From contig NZ_WBIR01000014.1 in the NCBI RefSeq assembly GCF_009749395.1, positions 53,893 to 117,892 on the forward strand: 64,000 nucleotides of DNA. The letters are read 5' to 3'. Positions 1 to 9,698 of this stretch are shown here, piece after piece (within the stretch, counting starts at the first letter, position 1; every line of letters starts with the position of its first letter). The notes below the pieces were generated by a model. The model made no database searches, had not been told where the DNA came from, and worked only from the letters and a program-made list of their open reading frames with translations. The position numbers and the translations under genes are program-made. The stretch is from Agromyces salentinus (GTDB lineage Bacteria > Actinomycetota > Actinomycetes > Actinomycetales > Microbacteriaceae).

Positions 1-465
1 CGTGATGGTGGCCCGCCGGTGCAGGCGGGAGACGTGCCTCGCGAGCGCCGGGGCGGCCCCCGGGATGCCGTAGCGCTCGGCGTAGCCGGGCACGTCGGTC
101 TGGTAGACGGCGACCGAGGGGACGCCGAGCAGTTCGGCGGCGGCGATGCCCCGCCAGCCGAGCACGAACGGGCTGGCGAGGTGCACGACGTCGGTGCCGT
201 GCTCGCGCAGCACGCCGGCCAGGCGGTGGGCCCCGGCGAGCGCGATGCGCACCTCCGGATAGCTCGGCAGCGGCACCGACGGCACGAAGAGCGTCCGGGC
301 ACCGTGGAGCGACTCGTCGAGGGCTCCGCCGACGAGCCCGGAGCGCGGGGCGATCACGAGCGCCTCATGGCCTCGCCGATCGAGATGGCGGAGCACCTGG
401 AGCAGGGAATGCGTCACGTCGTTCATGTGCGGGAGGAACGATTCTGCGAGGAGTGCGACCTTCAC
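1..465 (-). CDS. Glycosyltransferase family 4, N-terminal part (cut by window edge)
   Basis: Seen: 155 codons read leftward from a GTG at 465 and run off the window. The N-terminus VKVALLAESFLPHMNDVTHS, followed by LRHLDRRGHEALVIAPR, is the first Rossmann unit of GT-B glycosyltransferases. It resembles actinobacterial GDP-mannose-dependent alpha-mannosyltransferases (MgtA/PimB type) that build mannosylated lipids at the inner membrane face. The donor-binding C-terminal domain lies outside the window, so the sugar specificity cannot be judged. A GGAGG sits only about 1 nt before the GTG, which is unusually close. It diverges from the tetR-type gene at 601. Confidence 0.8.
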   Translation of the reverse strand, partial: MKVALLAESFLPHMNDVTHSLLQVLRHLDRRGHEALVIAPRSGLVGGALDESLHGARTLFVPSVPLPSYPEVRIALAGAHRLAGVLREHGTDVVHLASPFVLGWRGIAAAELLGVPSVAVYQTDVPGYAERYGIPGAAPALARHVSRLHRRATIT

Positions 466-564
466 CCCTCCAGCGTGACGGCCGGACGTGCGCGATGTCG
501 TCGCATCGGCGCCCGGTCGCGCAACGTTCACCTGCCGGCCGCACCGGGTTGGGCGGCGCACCTC

Positions 565-612
565 TGGACGTTCGCTATACACGCGTGTAACATCCGATCC
601 ATGCGTATAGCG
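565..612 (+). promoter_or_regulatory. Promoter and probable autoregulatory operator of the TetR gene
   Basis: A perfect 12-bp palindrome TACACGCGTGTA lies at 578-589. It overlaps a -10-like TAACAT (588-593) placed 17 nt after TGGACG (565-570). A second, wider inverted repeat pairs CGCTATAC (573-580) with GTATAGCG (605-612), and its right arm lies inside the first codons of the regulator. Such placement is typical of TetR self-repression; binding by this protein is inferred. Confidence 0.6.
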
Positions 613-1299
613 GATGTGCCGCCCCCCACGCTCCCGGCGGGTTCCAGGGCGGCCACGGCCGGTGCCGACGATCGCCCGAGCGACCTCACGACGCGGGCCA
701 GGTTGCGCGACGCGGCCATCGAGTGCTTCGCCGCCGAGGGCTTCCCGGCCTCCGTGCGCACGATCGCAGCCCGCGCGGGCGTCAGCGCCGGACTCATCCG
801 TCACCACTTCGGCTCCAAGGAGGCGCTCCGCGCCGAATGCGATGTCGAGGTGCTCGCCAGGCATCGCTCGCTCAAGGCCGAGGGACTCGCCGGCCCCGCC
901 GCCGCGATGGCCCAGCTCGCGGAGGCCGACGAGCACGGCGCGCTGCTCGTCTACATCCTCCGCAGCGTGCAGGACGGCAGCCCGGCCGGCACCGCCTTCG
1001 TCGAGCGCATGATCGCCGACGCGCTCGCGTACTCCGAGGCCGCGGTCGCGGACGGCGTCCTCCGCCCCAGCCTCGATCCGCCTGGCCGGGCACGGCTGCT
1101 CGTGACGAACGCGATCGGCGGCCTCATCGTGCAGCTCGCGATGCACCCCGAGATCCCCCTCGCCGACTTCAAGACGGTGCTGAAGACGACGCTCGACGAG
1201 ATCGCCCTGCCCTCGATCGAGCTCTACACGTACGGCGTCTTCGCCGACAGCTCCTACCTCGACCAGTACCTGCTCTACATCGGCGATCCGCCTCGGTGA
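601..1299 (+). CDS. TetR/AcrR family transcriptional regulator
   Basis: A 232-residue repressor. Residues about 30-76 form the TetR DNA-binding domain, with helix-turn-helix [21 protein letters not shown] at about 53-73; the remainder is a variable ligand-binding domain. It sits 52 bp upstream of an ABC-2 exporter operon in the same direction, so it probably senses the drug exported. The reading frame is open far upstream, but ATG 601 follows a -10 hexamer by 7 nt, which fits a leaderless transcript; GTG 616 is a possible alternative. Sequence before 601 codes for the glycosyltransferase on the other strand. Confidence 0.88.
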   Translation: MRIADVPPPTLPAGSRAATAGADDRPSDLTTRARLRDAAIECFAAEGFPASVRTIAARAGVSAGLIRHHFGSKEALRAECDVEVLARHRSLKAEGLAGPAAAMAQLAEADEHGALLVYILRSVQDGSPAGTAFVERMIADALAYSEAAVADGVLRPSLDPPGRARLLVTNAIGGLIVQLAMHPEIPLADFKTVLKTTLDEIALPSIELYTYGVFADSSYLDQYLLYIGDPPR

Positions 1300-1351
1300 G
1301 CGCGACGAGCGCACTCCCGACCATTCACCGACCCAGCAGCAAGGAACCGTC

Positions 1352-2293
1352 ATGAACGCAGCATCCACCCCGGCGATCGAGGTCGCCGGCCTCGTCAAGC
1401 GCTTCGGCGCCGTCACCGCCCTCGACGGGCTCGACCTCCGCGTCGAACGCGGCCAGGTCATGGGCTTCCTCGGGCCGAACGGCTCCGGCAAGTCCACCAC
1501 CATCCGCATCCTCCTCGGCATCGCCAGGGCGGATGCCGGCACCGCCCGCCTGCTCGGCGGCGACCCCTGGCGCGAGGCGGTCGAACTCCACCGTCGCATC
1601 GCCTACGTGCCCGGCGACGTGAACCTGTGGCCGAACCTCACGGGCGGACAGGCCATCGACATCCTGTCGCGGCTCCGCGGCGGCATCGACCGCGCCAGGC
1701 GGGACGCGCTCGTCGAGCGCTTCGACCTCGACCCGACGAAGAAGGCCCGGACGTACTCGAAGGGCAACCGGCAGAAGATCGCCCTCGTCGCGGCGCTCGC
1801 CTCCGACGCCGAGCTGCTGATCCTCGACGAGCCGACCTCCGGCCTCGATCCGCTCATGGAGGGCGTCTTCACCGACACCGTCCGCGAGCTGACGCGTGAG
1901 GGGCGGAGCGTCCTGCTCTCCAGCCACATCTTCGCCGAGGTCGAGAAGCTCTGCGACCAGGTCACCATCATCAGGGCCGGGCGGACGGTCGAGTCCGGCT
2001 CGCTCTCGGACCTCCGCCACCTGCACCGCACCTCCGTCTCCGTCGTGCTGCCGGGTGGCGCCGGCACCCTCGCCGAGCGCCGCGACCTGCACGACCTCGC
2101 CGCCGTGGGCGAGCACGTGAGCTTCACCGTCGACGATGCCGATCTCGGCTCGGTGCTCGCCGACCTGGCCGCCCGCTCCCCGCGATCGCTCGTCTCGACG
2201 CCGCCGTCGCTCGAGGACCTCTTCCTGCGGCACTACGGCATCGACCTCCCCGCCGCGGGCGCCGCCGCCGCCGACGCGGTGAGCGCATCATGA
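1352..2293 (+). CDS. ABC transporter ATP-binding protein (drug exporter type)
   Basis: A 313-residue ATPase. Walker [10 protein letters not shown] is at 41-49, the signature appears as YSKGNRQK near 134-141 (the DrrA-type variant of LSGGQ), and Walker [14 protein letters not shown] is near 155-167. The C-terminal 90 residues resemble the extension seen in DrrA-like antibiotic exporters. AAGGAA precedes ATG 1352. Its stop overlaps the start of the permease at 2290 by 4 nt, so the two are translationally coupled. Predicted role: energising export of a hydrophobic compound, controlled by the adjacent TetR protein. The substrate is unknown. Confidence 0.9.
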   Translation: MNAASTPAIEVAGLVKRFGAVTALDGLDLRVERGQVMGFLGPNGSGKSTTIRILLGIARADAGTARLLGGDPWREAVELHRRIAYVPGDVNLWPNLTGGQAIDILSRLRGGIDRARRDALVERFDLDPTKKARTYSKGNRQKIALVAALASDAELLILDEPTSGLDPLMEGVFTDTVRELTREGRSVLLSSHIFAEVEKLCDQVTIIRAGRTVESGSLSDLRHLHRTSVSVVLPGGAGTLAERRDLHDLAAVGEHVSFTVDDADLGSVLADLAARSPRSLVSTPPSLEDLFLRHYGIDLPAAGAAAADAVSAS

Positions 2294-3948
2294 CCGCGCT
2301 CGCACCGGTCCGGCCCGGCGAGGCGACCCCCGGCCACGCGACCCCGGTCGCGACCTTCGCCGGGTTCCCCGACCTGACCGCGTTCATCCTTCGCCGGAAC
2401 TGGCTGCGCCTCGCGCTGTGGGTCGTGATCCTCGTGGCGATGGTCGCGATGGTGTTCGAGTCCCAGCGCGTCGCCTTCCCGACGCAGGAATCGCGCGACG
2501 CGTATGCCGCGGTCGCGAACACCCCGGCCGTGGCCGCCCTCACCGGACTGCCCTACGGCGCGGGCACCCTCGGCGGCATCCTGAACATCAAGATCTGGAT
2601 GACGCTCGCGGTCGCGATCGCGTTCGCCTCGATCTTCCTCGTGACGAGGAACGGCCGGGCCGAGGAGGAGGCCGGCCGCACCGAACTCCTCCGCGCCGGC
2701 GCCGTCGGGCACCACGCCTACAGCCTCGCGAACCAACTCGTGGTCGGCGGGCTCAGCATCGCCGTGGGCCTGCTCATCGGGCTCACGTGCATCGGCCTCG
2801 GGCTCCCGGCCGAGGGCTCGCTCGCGATGGGGGCCTCGATCGCGGGCGTCGGCCTCGCCTTCCTCGGCATCGCCGCCGTCGCGGGGCAGCTCACCTCGAC
2901 GAGCCGGGCGGCGAACTCGCTCGCCTCGATCGTGCTGGGCGCGGCCTACCTGGTCCGCGCCGTCGCCGACGTGCAGGCCGAGGGCGACACCCCGAGCCCG
3001 TTGAGCTGGGCATCCCCCATCGGCTGGGCGCAGAACATGCGATCCTTCGGCGAGAACACCTGGTGGCCCCTCCTCCTCCTCGTCGGACTCGGAGTCGGCG
3101 GATGCCTCGTCGCCGCGGCCATCGAGTCCCGGCGCGACGTCGGAGCCGGCGTCCTGCCCGACCGGCCCGGACCCGCACGCGCCAGCCGATCGCTCGGCAC
3201 GACCCTCGGGCTGGCCGTGCGCCTCCAGCGCGGACCCATGATCGGCTGGCTCGCCGGCGGCCTGCTCGGCGGCGCGTTCTACGGCGGCGTCGCGAACGCC
3301 ATGTCGGACCTGCCTGCGTCGGGGAGCCCGATGGCGGAGGTCTTCGCCGCGGGCGCGGACACCATGCTCGACGGCCTGCTGGGGCTGTTGGTCATGGTCG
3401 CGGCCATGGTCGCCGCCGGCTATGCCGTGCAGGCGGCCACGGCCGTGCGCCTCGAGGAGGCATCCGGCCGCCTGGAGCCGCAGATCGCGGGAGCGGTCTC
3501 GCGCACGACGTGGGCCCTGGCGCACTACCTGCTCGCGGCCGTGTGGGGCGTCGTCATCCTCGCAGGATCCGGGCTCGTCTTCGGCATCGCGTTCGCCGCG
3601 ACCTCGTCGGACCCGGAGCAGGTCGGGATAATCTTCGCCGCGTCGCTCGCGTACATCCCGACCCTGTTCGTCCTCACCGGCGTGGCGGTGCTGCTGACGG
3701 GCTGGCTCCCGCGCGCCACGGTGCTCATCGCGTGGATCGTCTTCGGCGCCAGCGCCGTGATCGCGATCTTCGGACCCCTGTTCTCGTTGTCCGAGGAGGC
3801 GATCGCGGCCACCCCCTTCGCGGCCACGCCGCGCGTGCCGGGCGTCGAGTTCGAGCCGCTGCCGCTCGTGGTGCTCTCCGTCATCGCGCTCGCGCTCTGG
3901 ATCCTCGGGCTCCTGCGCTTCCGCGCACGCGACCTGACGCAGGCGTGA
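2290..3948 (+). CDS. ABC-2 type exporter permease
   Basis: A 552-residue membrane protein with about twelve hydrophobic segments in two similar halves. The halves are split by a charged linker (about residues 280-310). This double-length layout is typical of the permease partner of tetronasin/polyketide-type ABC exporters in actinomycetes. It starts inside the stop codon of the ATPase gene (ATGA overlap). No ATPase motif is present. With the ATPase it should form one exporter unit in the cytoplasmic membrane; what it exports is not evident. Confidence 0.85.
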   Translation: MTALAPVRPGEATPGHATPVATFAGFPDLTAFILRRNWLRLALWVVILVAMVAMVFESQRVAFPTQESRDAYAAVANTPAVAALTGLPYGAGTLGGILNIKIWMTLAVAIAFASIFLVTRNGRAEEEAGRTELLRAGAVGHHAYSLANQLVVGGLSIAVGLLIGLTCIGLGLPAEGSLAMGASIAGVGLAFLGIAAVAGQLTSTSRAANSLASIVLGAAYLVRAVADVQAEGDTPSPLSWASPIGWAQNMRSFGENTWWPLLLLVGLGVGGCLVAAAIESRRDVGAGVLPDRPGPARASRSLGTTLGLAVRLQRGPMIGWLAGGLLGGAFYGGVANAMSDLPASGSPMAEVFAAGADTMLDGLLGLLVMVAAMVAAGYAVQAATAVRLEEASGRLEPQIAGAVSRTTWALAHYLLAAVWGVVILAGSGLVFGIAFAATSSDPEQVGIIFAASLAYIPTLFVLTGVAVLLTGWLPRATVLIAWIVFGASAVIAIFGPLFSLSEEAIAATPFAATPRVPGVEFEPLPLVVLSVIALALWILGLLRFRARDLTQA

Positions 3949-3997
3949 GCTGCCGGGCGGGCGCGTCCGCCGCGCCCGCCCGGCCTAGACTGGGCCC

Positions 3998-4201
3998 ATG
4001 ACTTCGGACGACGACAAGACCACCGGCGCCACGAGCAACGGCCCCTCCGAGGACGTCAAGCGCAAGTTCCGCGAGGCGCTCGAGCGCAAGAACAAGCAGC
4101 AGCACCGCGGCGAGGCGCACCTCGACGGCCGCGGCGCGGTCGACCACGCGCAGGGCAACGCGGCCACGAAGCAGGAGTTCCGCCGCAAGAGCGGAGGCTG
4201 A
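3998..4201 (+). CDS. DUF5302 family small protein
   Basis: A 67-residue, highly charged protein containing the family hallmark SEDVKRKFREALERK followed by a His/Gly-rich stretch and a C-terminal KQEFRRKSGG. This matches the small actinobacterial DUF5302 family, whose function is not known. A TAGACT hexamer ends 6 nt before ATG 3998, so the mRNA is probably leaderless. It stands alone between the ABC permease and the patatin-like gene. Confidence 0.82.
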   Translation: MTSDDDKTTGATSNGPSEDVKRKFREALERKNKQQHRGEAHLDGRGAVDHAQGNAATKQEFRRKSGG

Positions 4202-4297
4202 TCGGCGCGCGCGGTCTCGGTGCCTGCACTGGTTCCGCCGCGGCATCCGCCTCGCTAGCATGTGGCCGACCACCCCAGGTCTCCCACAGGAGGCATG

Positions 4298-7200
4298 ATG
4301 TCCGAGTCCCCGCACGACTACGTGCTGCTGCACCTCGAACCGCCGTCGTCGACGGCGCCCGCCGAGCGCACGTACGGCCGGTTCCCCGACCGGCACGGCC
4401 GCGACCTCGCACCCGACGCCGCGGTCGAGGCGTTCACGGGGGCGCCGGATGCCGCGGAGGACCCGAACCCGCGCGTCTTCCTGCCGCGCGGCGCATCGCC
4501 GTATCACGCGCGCGGCCTGCGCATCGCGCTCGCGATGAAGGGCGGCGTCAGCCTCGCCGTCTGGATCGGCGGGGCGATCGCCGAGCTCGACATCCTGCGG
4601 CGCATCCGGATCTTCCGCCTCGAGGGGGACGCGACCCCGCGCGCGCTGCTCATCCATCCCTCGACCGTGACGACGAGGGGCCGTGACGGCGGAGATGACG
4701 GGGGTGCGGAGGCCGCGGAGGCCGCCCACGCCGCCGCGGTCGCGGAGTCGAGCCTGCTCGCCCGCGCCGACCGGTACGCCCGCCTGCTCTCCGATCGCGG
4801 CTACGACCGGGTCGAGTTCGACGTCCTCGCCGGTGCGAGCGCCGGCGGGCTCAACGCCGTCATGTACGCCGTGGCGCAACGGGCAGGGGTCGGGCTCGAG
4901 GGCATCCTCGGGACCTGGCTGACGACGGGCTCGGCCTGGGGCCTGCTGCAGACCGGCAAGCCCGGGGCGTTCGACTCCGTCCTCCGCGGCGACGAGTACT
5001 TCTGGGTCGAGCTCGCCGAGGCGCTCGAGCGCATCGCCACGGGTCACGTGCGCGGCGACGCCGACGGCGGGAGCCCGCCCACGAACCCGCCGCATCCCGC
5101 CCTGGCCGCCCCGCACGTGGTCGTGGACCTCTCGGCGACCCTCATCGACGCCAAGGACACCACCGAGCGCAGCACCGCGGAGGGTCACGCGCACTTCCGG
5201 TTCGTCGGCACCGACCACGACGACGTCGAGGACCGGGGCATCCCGGGCCGCGGTGCCGATCCGGAGGGCCGGGACATCGCATACGCGCGACTCGCGTACG
5301 CGGCGAGGTCCACCTCCTCGTTCCCGGGAGCCTTCGAGCCGGCGCTCATCTACTCCGACTCCGAGCCCCTGAAGCAACGCGACCGCTCGAGCCCGCCCGA
5401 CATGCGCAACGTCTTCAGCGCGCACCGGCAGGATGGTTGGTCGCATCCGTTCCGCGTGGTCGACGGCGGGGTGCTCGACAACATCCCGATCGACCGAGCG
5501 CTCCGCGCCGTGCGCAACATCCCCGCCAACGAGCACGTGAACCGGGCCCTCGTCTACCTCGACCCGTCGCCCAAGGAGAGCTCGCGCTGGCGCCTGCGGG
5601 CCACCGAGTACAAGGGACCCGCACCCGAGCTCCCGGCGGACCCGAAGACGACCCGCTCCGACCCGCTCTCGCGGTTCACCTTCGCGGTGCTCTCGGCGGT
5701 CCGCAAGCGGAGCGGCGCCGAGTCCGGCGAGGACGAGATCGACGCCGTCTACGAGGAGCGCACGAAGGCGCTCGTCCGGAAGGGGCGGGAGGAGATGCTC
5801 GCGGTGCGGCTGGACGCCCGGACCACGGCCGGGGAGGATCCCGCGTCCGCGGTGAGTTCGCTCGCGGCCTTCGCACGCCTGCGTTCGACGACCGATGCCG
5901 AGTTCCTCGGGATGGTCTTCAGCCGGCCGGGCGAATGGACGCTCGGCACGAATCTCGACGGACGCCGGCCCCGCCGAGCCCTGGACCGGACGAGCATCGG
6001 CAGGTTCGAGCGCGCCCTCCGTGCAGCGCTCGACGACCTCAGCCGCGGCGAGCCGGTGGGCGACGTGCCGGCCGATGCGGTGTCGCGGGGCGCGCAGACC
6101 CTCGTGGACGCGGCGTTCTGCACCCTCGCCTGGGTCCGCGCGATCGAGGACCAGAGCTTCCGCGCGACCTCCCTGCACGCGCTGGACGCGGCGCTCGCCC
6201 AGACGCCCGGGACCGCGACGACGACGCGGGCGGTGCTCCGCGAACGCCTGTACCGGGTCCTGCGACAGGCTCGTGACCTGCGCGACGACGCGGTCGATCG
6301 GACGCTCGACGAGATCGACCGGATCCCCGCGTTCGAGGTCCCGATCGGGAACGGGCATGTGGGGCGACTCGTCTCGACCTGGCTCGAGGAGAACGCCGAC
6401 CGCCAGCGCCTGCGCGACGAGCTCTGGCTCGGGCTCGACGAGATCGTGGAGTGGCTCCAGCACGCGAGCGCCGTCGTGGCGGCGTCGGGTCGCGGACGGT
6501 GGGACGAGACCCCGTGGCACCGGATGCCGCCAGCCGGCACCCGACTGCCGGCCACGGACCTCCCGCTGATCTTCGCGGGCAGCGGGATGCCCACCGCCTC
6601 CTCGACCGTGCGATTCCACCGCATCGGCTCGGACACCCAACCCGCCGACGTCGCGGGCTATCGCACGCTGCTCGATGCCCAGATCCTCGAGGGCTACCGG
6701 GCCGCCCTCGCGAAGACGGATCGCGAGCTGGACGACGACACCGTCTCGCGCCTCCTCGACGAGCGCGAGCTGCGCTCATCCTCCAAGCTCGCGGGGCTGC
6801 GCGTCGCCAACTTCGCCGGGTTCCTCAGTGCCGAATGGCGCCGCAACGACTGGTGGTGGGGACGACTCGATGCGGCTGCCGGCATCGTGGAGCTCCTCGA
6901 GAGCATGGAACCCGCCCCGCAGGTCGAGTCCCCCAGCGCCGACAACCTCGACCCGGTGCACGAGGCCCTCCTGCGCGAACTCGACGCGAGCGACGAACGT
7001 CCATACGCGCGACGGGTCGCGTCCGGCGGCGAGCCCGCCGATGCCGACGCCGTGCGCGCGCGGATGGTGCGCGGCACGCAGGACCTCGAATCGCTCGGCT
7101 CCGGGTACCGGGTCGCGCTCGCCTCGCGGGTCGTCCGGGTCGCCTCGCCGGCGCTCGTGCGCGAGAGCGGCCTGCTCTCCCCCACGCGCGTCTCGCAATG

Positions 7201-8308
7201 GCTCCTCCGTCCGGTGCTCGTCCTCGCACCCGCGATACTCTCGCCGCCCCGGCTCATGCTCGCGGCGATCATCCTCGTCTGCGGGCTCATGCTCGCGCTC
7301 CGCGAGCTGACCGGAGACCTGAGCACCTCATCGGCCCTCGCCCGGAGCTGGGGGTGGGCGACGGCCGCAACGGTCGTCGCGGCGCTCATCGCCGGCATCC
7401 GGCTGCTCGGCGGACGATCGGCGCATCGGAAACGCCGCGCGGCCGTGGACAAGGTCACGAACACGGAGGACCGGGCTCGCCGGGTCATCGACCTGGCCGA
7501 ACGTCGCGCGCGTGCGCCGCGGGCGATCCTCGTCGCGCTCACCGCGGTGCTCGTCGTCGTCTTCGGGTGGACTTCGCTCGCCTTCGGCCTCTGGACCCTG
7601 CCGTTCTGGGTGGCGCTCGCCGCGCTCGTCACCGTGACCGAGATCGCGAACCACCAACTGCAGACGGTGGCGTCGGCGCGGCGGTCGCGCCCCGGTCGGT
7701 GGATTCTGCTCGGCGCGCTCGGCCTCCTCGCGCTCTCGGCGACGGCGTTCCTGCCGATGCTCGCCCTCGATCCGCTCGCGGCCCAGCTCCCCTCGCCGTG
7801 GGGATCGATCGCCTGGCGCGTCATCGCCTCGGCACTCGTCGTCGCCGGGCTCGCGCTCACGCTGCTCTCGCAGGCCCTGCGGCCGCTGCACCTGGCGGTC
7901 GTCACGCTCGTGACGGTCATCGCGACGGTCGCGACCGTGACCCTGTCGACCTGGCTCGCCTCTCTCGACGACGTGCGCGTCGCGGCCGCGGATGCCGCGA
8001 CGGTCGTGATCGAGTCCGGCGTGACCGGGATCCAGGCCTGGATCGGCTTCGTCGTCGCCGCCTGGGTGGCCGGCACGGTCCTGTGGTGGGCGCCCTGGTT
8101 CCGCGGCGCGGAGACGGGGGCGGACGCGATGCCCGACGACCGGGTCTACGACCTCGACCCCGGCTCTCTCGTACGCACGGGCGCGTCGAGGCGGCGTTCC
8201 ACCACCGCGGCGACGGCGCCGGCCGCGCCGACCACCGGACCCACGCCGATCCCGGAGCCGGCGACCGCAGGCGCCCAGCCCGCGGCACCCACCCCGACGG
8301 GCGGCTGA
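4298..8308 (+). CDS. Patatin-like phospholipase fused to a large membrane domain
   Basis: About 1336 residues. The N-terminal third has patatin features: oxyanion loop KGGVSLAVWIGG from residue 81, nucleophile Ser181 in GASAGG, and the dyad aspartate Asp389 in VDGGVLDNIP. A long, mostly soluble middle follows, then about seven hydrophobic segments beyond residue 970 and an Ala/Pro/Thr tail. Patatin domains are lipid acyl hydrolases; this long actinobacterial type (DUF3376-like) is poorly characterised. The start was chosen because AGGAGG (4288-4293) precedes ATG 4298 by 4 nt; ATG 4295 is adjacent, and GTG 4262 lacks a ribosome site. It appears to be a single-gene unit. Confidence 0.85.
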   Translation: MSESPHDYVLLHLEPPSSTAPAERTYGRFPDRHGRDLAPDAAVEAFTGAPDAAEDPNPRVFLPRGASPYHARGLRIALAMKGGVSLAVWIGGAIAELDILRRIRIFRLEGDATPRALLIHPSTVTTRGRDGGDDGGAEAAEAAHAAAVAESSLLARADRYARLLSDRGYDRVEFDVLAGASAGGLNAVMYAVAQRAGVGLEGILGTWLTTGSAWGLLQTGKPGAFDSVLRGDEYFWVELAEALERIATGHVRGDADGGSPPTNPPHPALAAPHVVVDLSATLIDAKDTTERSTAEGHAHFRFVGTDHDDVEDRGIPGRGADPEGRDIAYARLAYAARSTSSFPGAFEPALIYSDSEPLKQRDRSSPPDMRNVFSAHRQDGWSHPFRVVDGGVLDNIPIDRALRAVRNIPANEHVNRALVYLDPSPKESSRWRLRATEYKGPAPELPADPKTTRSDPLSRFTFAVLSAVRKRSGAESGEDEIDAVYEERTKALVRKGREEMLAVRLDARTTAGEDPASAVSSLAAFARLRSTTDAEFLGMVFSRPGEWTLGTNLDGRRPRRALDRTSIGRFERALRAALDDLSRGEPVGDVPADAVSRGAQTLVDAAFCTLAWVRAIEDQSFRATSLHALDAALAQTPGTATTTRAVLRERLYRVLRQARDLRDDAVDRTLDEIDRIPAFEVPIGNGHVGRLVSTWLEENADRQRLRDELWLGLDEIVEWLQHASAVVAASGRGRWDETPWHRMPPAGTRLPATDLPLIFAGSGMPTASSTVRFHRIGSDTQPADVAGYRTLLDAQILEGYRAALAKTDRELDDDTVSRLLDERELRSSSKLAGLRVANFAGFLSAEWRRNDWWWGRLDAAAGIVELLESMEPAPQVESPSADNLDPVHEALLRELDASDERPYARRVASGGEPADADAVRARMVRGTQDLESLGSGYRVALASRVVRVASPALVRESGLLSPTRVSQWLLRPVLVLAPAILSPPRLMLAAIILVCGLMLALRELTGDLSTSSALARSWGWATAATVVAALIAGIRLLGGRSAHRKRRAAVDKVTNTEDRARRVIDLAERRARAPRAILVALTAVLVVVFGWTSLAFGLWTLPFWVALAALVTVTEIANHQLQTVASARRSRPGRWILLGALGLLALSATAFLPMLALDPLAAQLPSPWGSIAWRVIASALVVAGLALTLLSQALRPLHLAVVTLVTVIATVATVTLSTWLASLDDVRVAAADAATVVIESGVTGIQAWIGFVVAAWVAGTVLWWAPWFRGAETGADAMPDDRVYDLDPGSLVRTGASRRRSTTAATAPAAPTTGPTPIPEPATAGAQPAAPTPTGG

Positions 8309-8398
8309 CGCGGGCGCATCCGGCGCGGCATCCCTCCGCGGCATCCGACCGCGCCCCCTGCGAACCTGCCGTTCACCTCGCCGCGGTACAACCGGTGC

Positions 8399-9073
8399 GT
8401 GGACCTCCCCTCGCTCGACGCACTCGCCGCCTCGCCCTGGGTGCTGCCGGTGCTGTTCGCCTTCGTGGTCGGGGACGCGTTCCTCGTGGTCCTCCCGAGC
8501 GAGACGCTCGTCGTCGCCCTCGGCGCGCTGTCGGCGTCGACCGGTTCGCCCGCGCTCTGGCTCGTCGTCCCGGTCGCGGCTGCGGGCGCGGTGCTCGGCG
8601 ACGTGCTCTGCTACCTCATCGGCCGGCGCGTGGGACTCGACCGCTGGCGCTGGCAGCGCGGCCCGCGCGTGCGCCGCGCCCTCGAGCGGGCGTCGGTCGG
8701 CGTCCACCGCCGCACGGCCGTGCTCGTGTTCACCGCGCGCTACGTGCCGTTCGCCCGGATCGCCGTGAACCTCGCGGCGGGAGCGGGCCGAGTGCCGCTG
8801 CGGCGGTACCTCCCGCTCTCCTTCGCCGCGGGCATCGCCTGGGCGTGCTACAACGTGGCGATCGGCGCGCTCGTCGGCGCCGCGCTCGGCGACCGGCCGT
8901 TGCTGGCGACGCTGGTCTCCATCCCCGTGGCGATCGTGCTCGGCCTCGGCGTCGACCGCCTCGTCGCGGCGCTCGACGCGCGGGGTGCACGGAGGACGGC
9001 CGAGAGCCCGGCACCGCACGCGGCGCCGGGCCCAGCGGAGACGGGACTCACTCCCCCGCGAGACCGCCGATGA
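8399..9073 (+). CDS. DedA family membrane protein
   Basis: A 224-residue protein with four to five hydrophobic helices and the DedA-type core: an early acidic segment VGDAFLVVLPSE, then GDVLCYLIGRRVG and the arginine-containing FTARYVPFARIAVNLAAG. DedA proteins act in membrane lipid flipping (undecaprenyl phosphate or phospholipid) in bacteria; which applies here is unknown. The GTG start is preceded by TACAAC with a 6-nt gap, a likely leaderless start. Its last 26 bp overlap the convergent FMN reductase gene. Confidence 0.85.
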   Translation: MDLPSLDALAASPWVLPVLFAFVVGDAFLVVLPSETLVVALGALSASTGSPALWLVVPVAAAGAVLGDVLCYLIGRRVGLDRWRWQRGPRVRRALERASVGVHRRTAVLVFTARYVPFARIAVNLAAGAGRVPLRRYLPLSFAAGIAWACYNVAIGALVGAALGDRPLLATLVSIPVAIVLGLGVDRLVAALDARGARRTAESPAPHAAPGPAETGLTPPRDRR

Positions 9074-9689
9074 GGTGGCCCGTCGGGCGATCGAGGGCGA
9101 ACGGGTCGCTCACGAGGTTCGACCGGTCGGTCGCCGCGACGAGGTCGGCGAACTCCCTCGCTCCGCGGTAGATGCGGTCGGGCAGCGAGCGCACGCCGTC
9201 GCCGCCGTCGCCCCAGTCGCTCGTCGCCGCGTACACGCCCGTGGTCACGGGGATCGCGTGCAGGTACGTGAAGAGCGGGCGGATCGCGTAGTCGATCGCG
9301 AGCGAGTGCCGCGGCGTGCCGCCGGTCGCGCCGATGAGCACGGGCAGGTCGGTGAGCGCCTGCGAGTCGATCACGTCGATGAACGACTTGAACAGGCCCG
9401 CGTAGCTGGTGGTGAAGATGGGCGTGACGGCGATGAGGCCGTCGGCCCTCGCCACCGCGTCGAGCGCCTGCTCGAGCTTCGGCGGTGCGAACCCCAGCAG
9501 CAGGTTGTTCGTGATGTCGTGCGCGAGGTCGCGGAGCTCGAAGACCTCGACCTCGACCTCGATGCCGCGCCCGCCGAGGATGCTCACGGCGTCGGCCGTG
9601 AGCCGGTCGGCGAGCTGGCGGGTCGAGCTCGGGGTCGACAGGCCCGATGAGACGACGACGATGCGCTTGGTGGTGGTCGTGCCGGTCAT
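9048..9689 (-). CDS. NAD(P)H-dependent FMN reductase, CE1759 type, partner of a luciferase-like monooxygenase
   Basis: A 213-residue flavodoxin-fold reductase: phosphate-binding SSGLSTPSSTRQLAD near the N-terminus, GLIAVTPIFTTSYAGLFKSFID, and GATGGTPRH. Families of this kind (CE1759) supply reduced FMN to the adjacent luciferase-like enzyme. It lies 9 nt downstream of that gene and is clearly co-transcribed. The pairing with a CE1758-type enzyme is the main support for the name; the physiological substrate of the pair is not known. Confidence 0.9.
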   Translation of the reverse strand: MTGTTTTKRIVVVSSGLSTPSSTRQLADRLTADAVSILGGRGIEVEVEVFELRDLAHDITNNLLLGFAPPKLEQALDAVARADGLIAVTPIFTTSYAGLFKSFIDVIDSQALTDLPVLIGATGGTPRHSLAIDYAIRPLFTYLHAIPVTTGVYAATSDWGDGGDGVRSLPDRIYRGAREFADLVAATDRSNLVSDPFALDRPTGHLIGGLAGE

Positions 9690-9698
9690 GGCGGGCTC

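Noticed and set aside
3881..6640. Open frame of about 900 codons antisense to the patatin-like gene
   Set aside because: No recognisable domain or start signal; it is the complement of a gene with clear patatin motifs.
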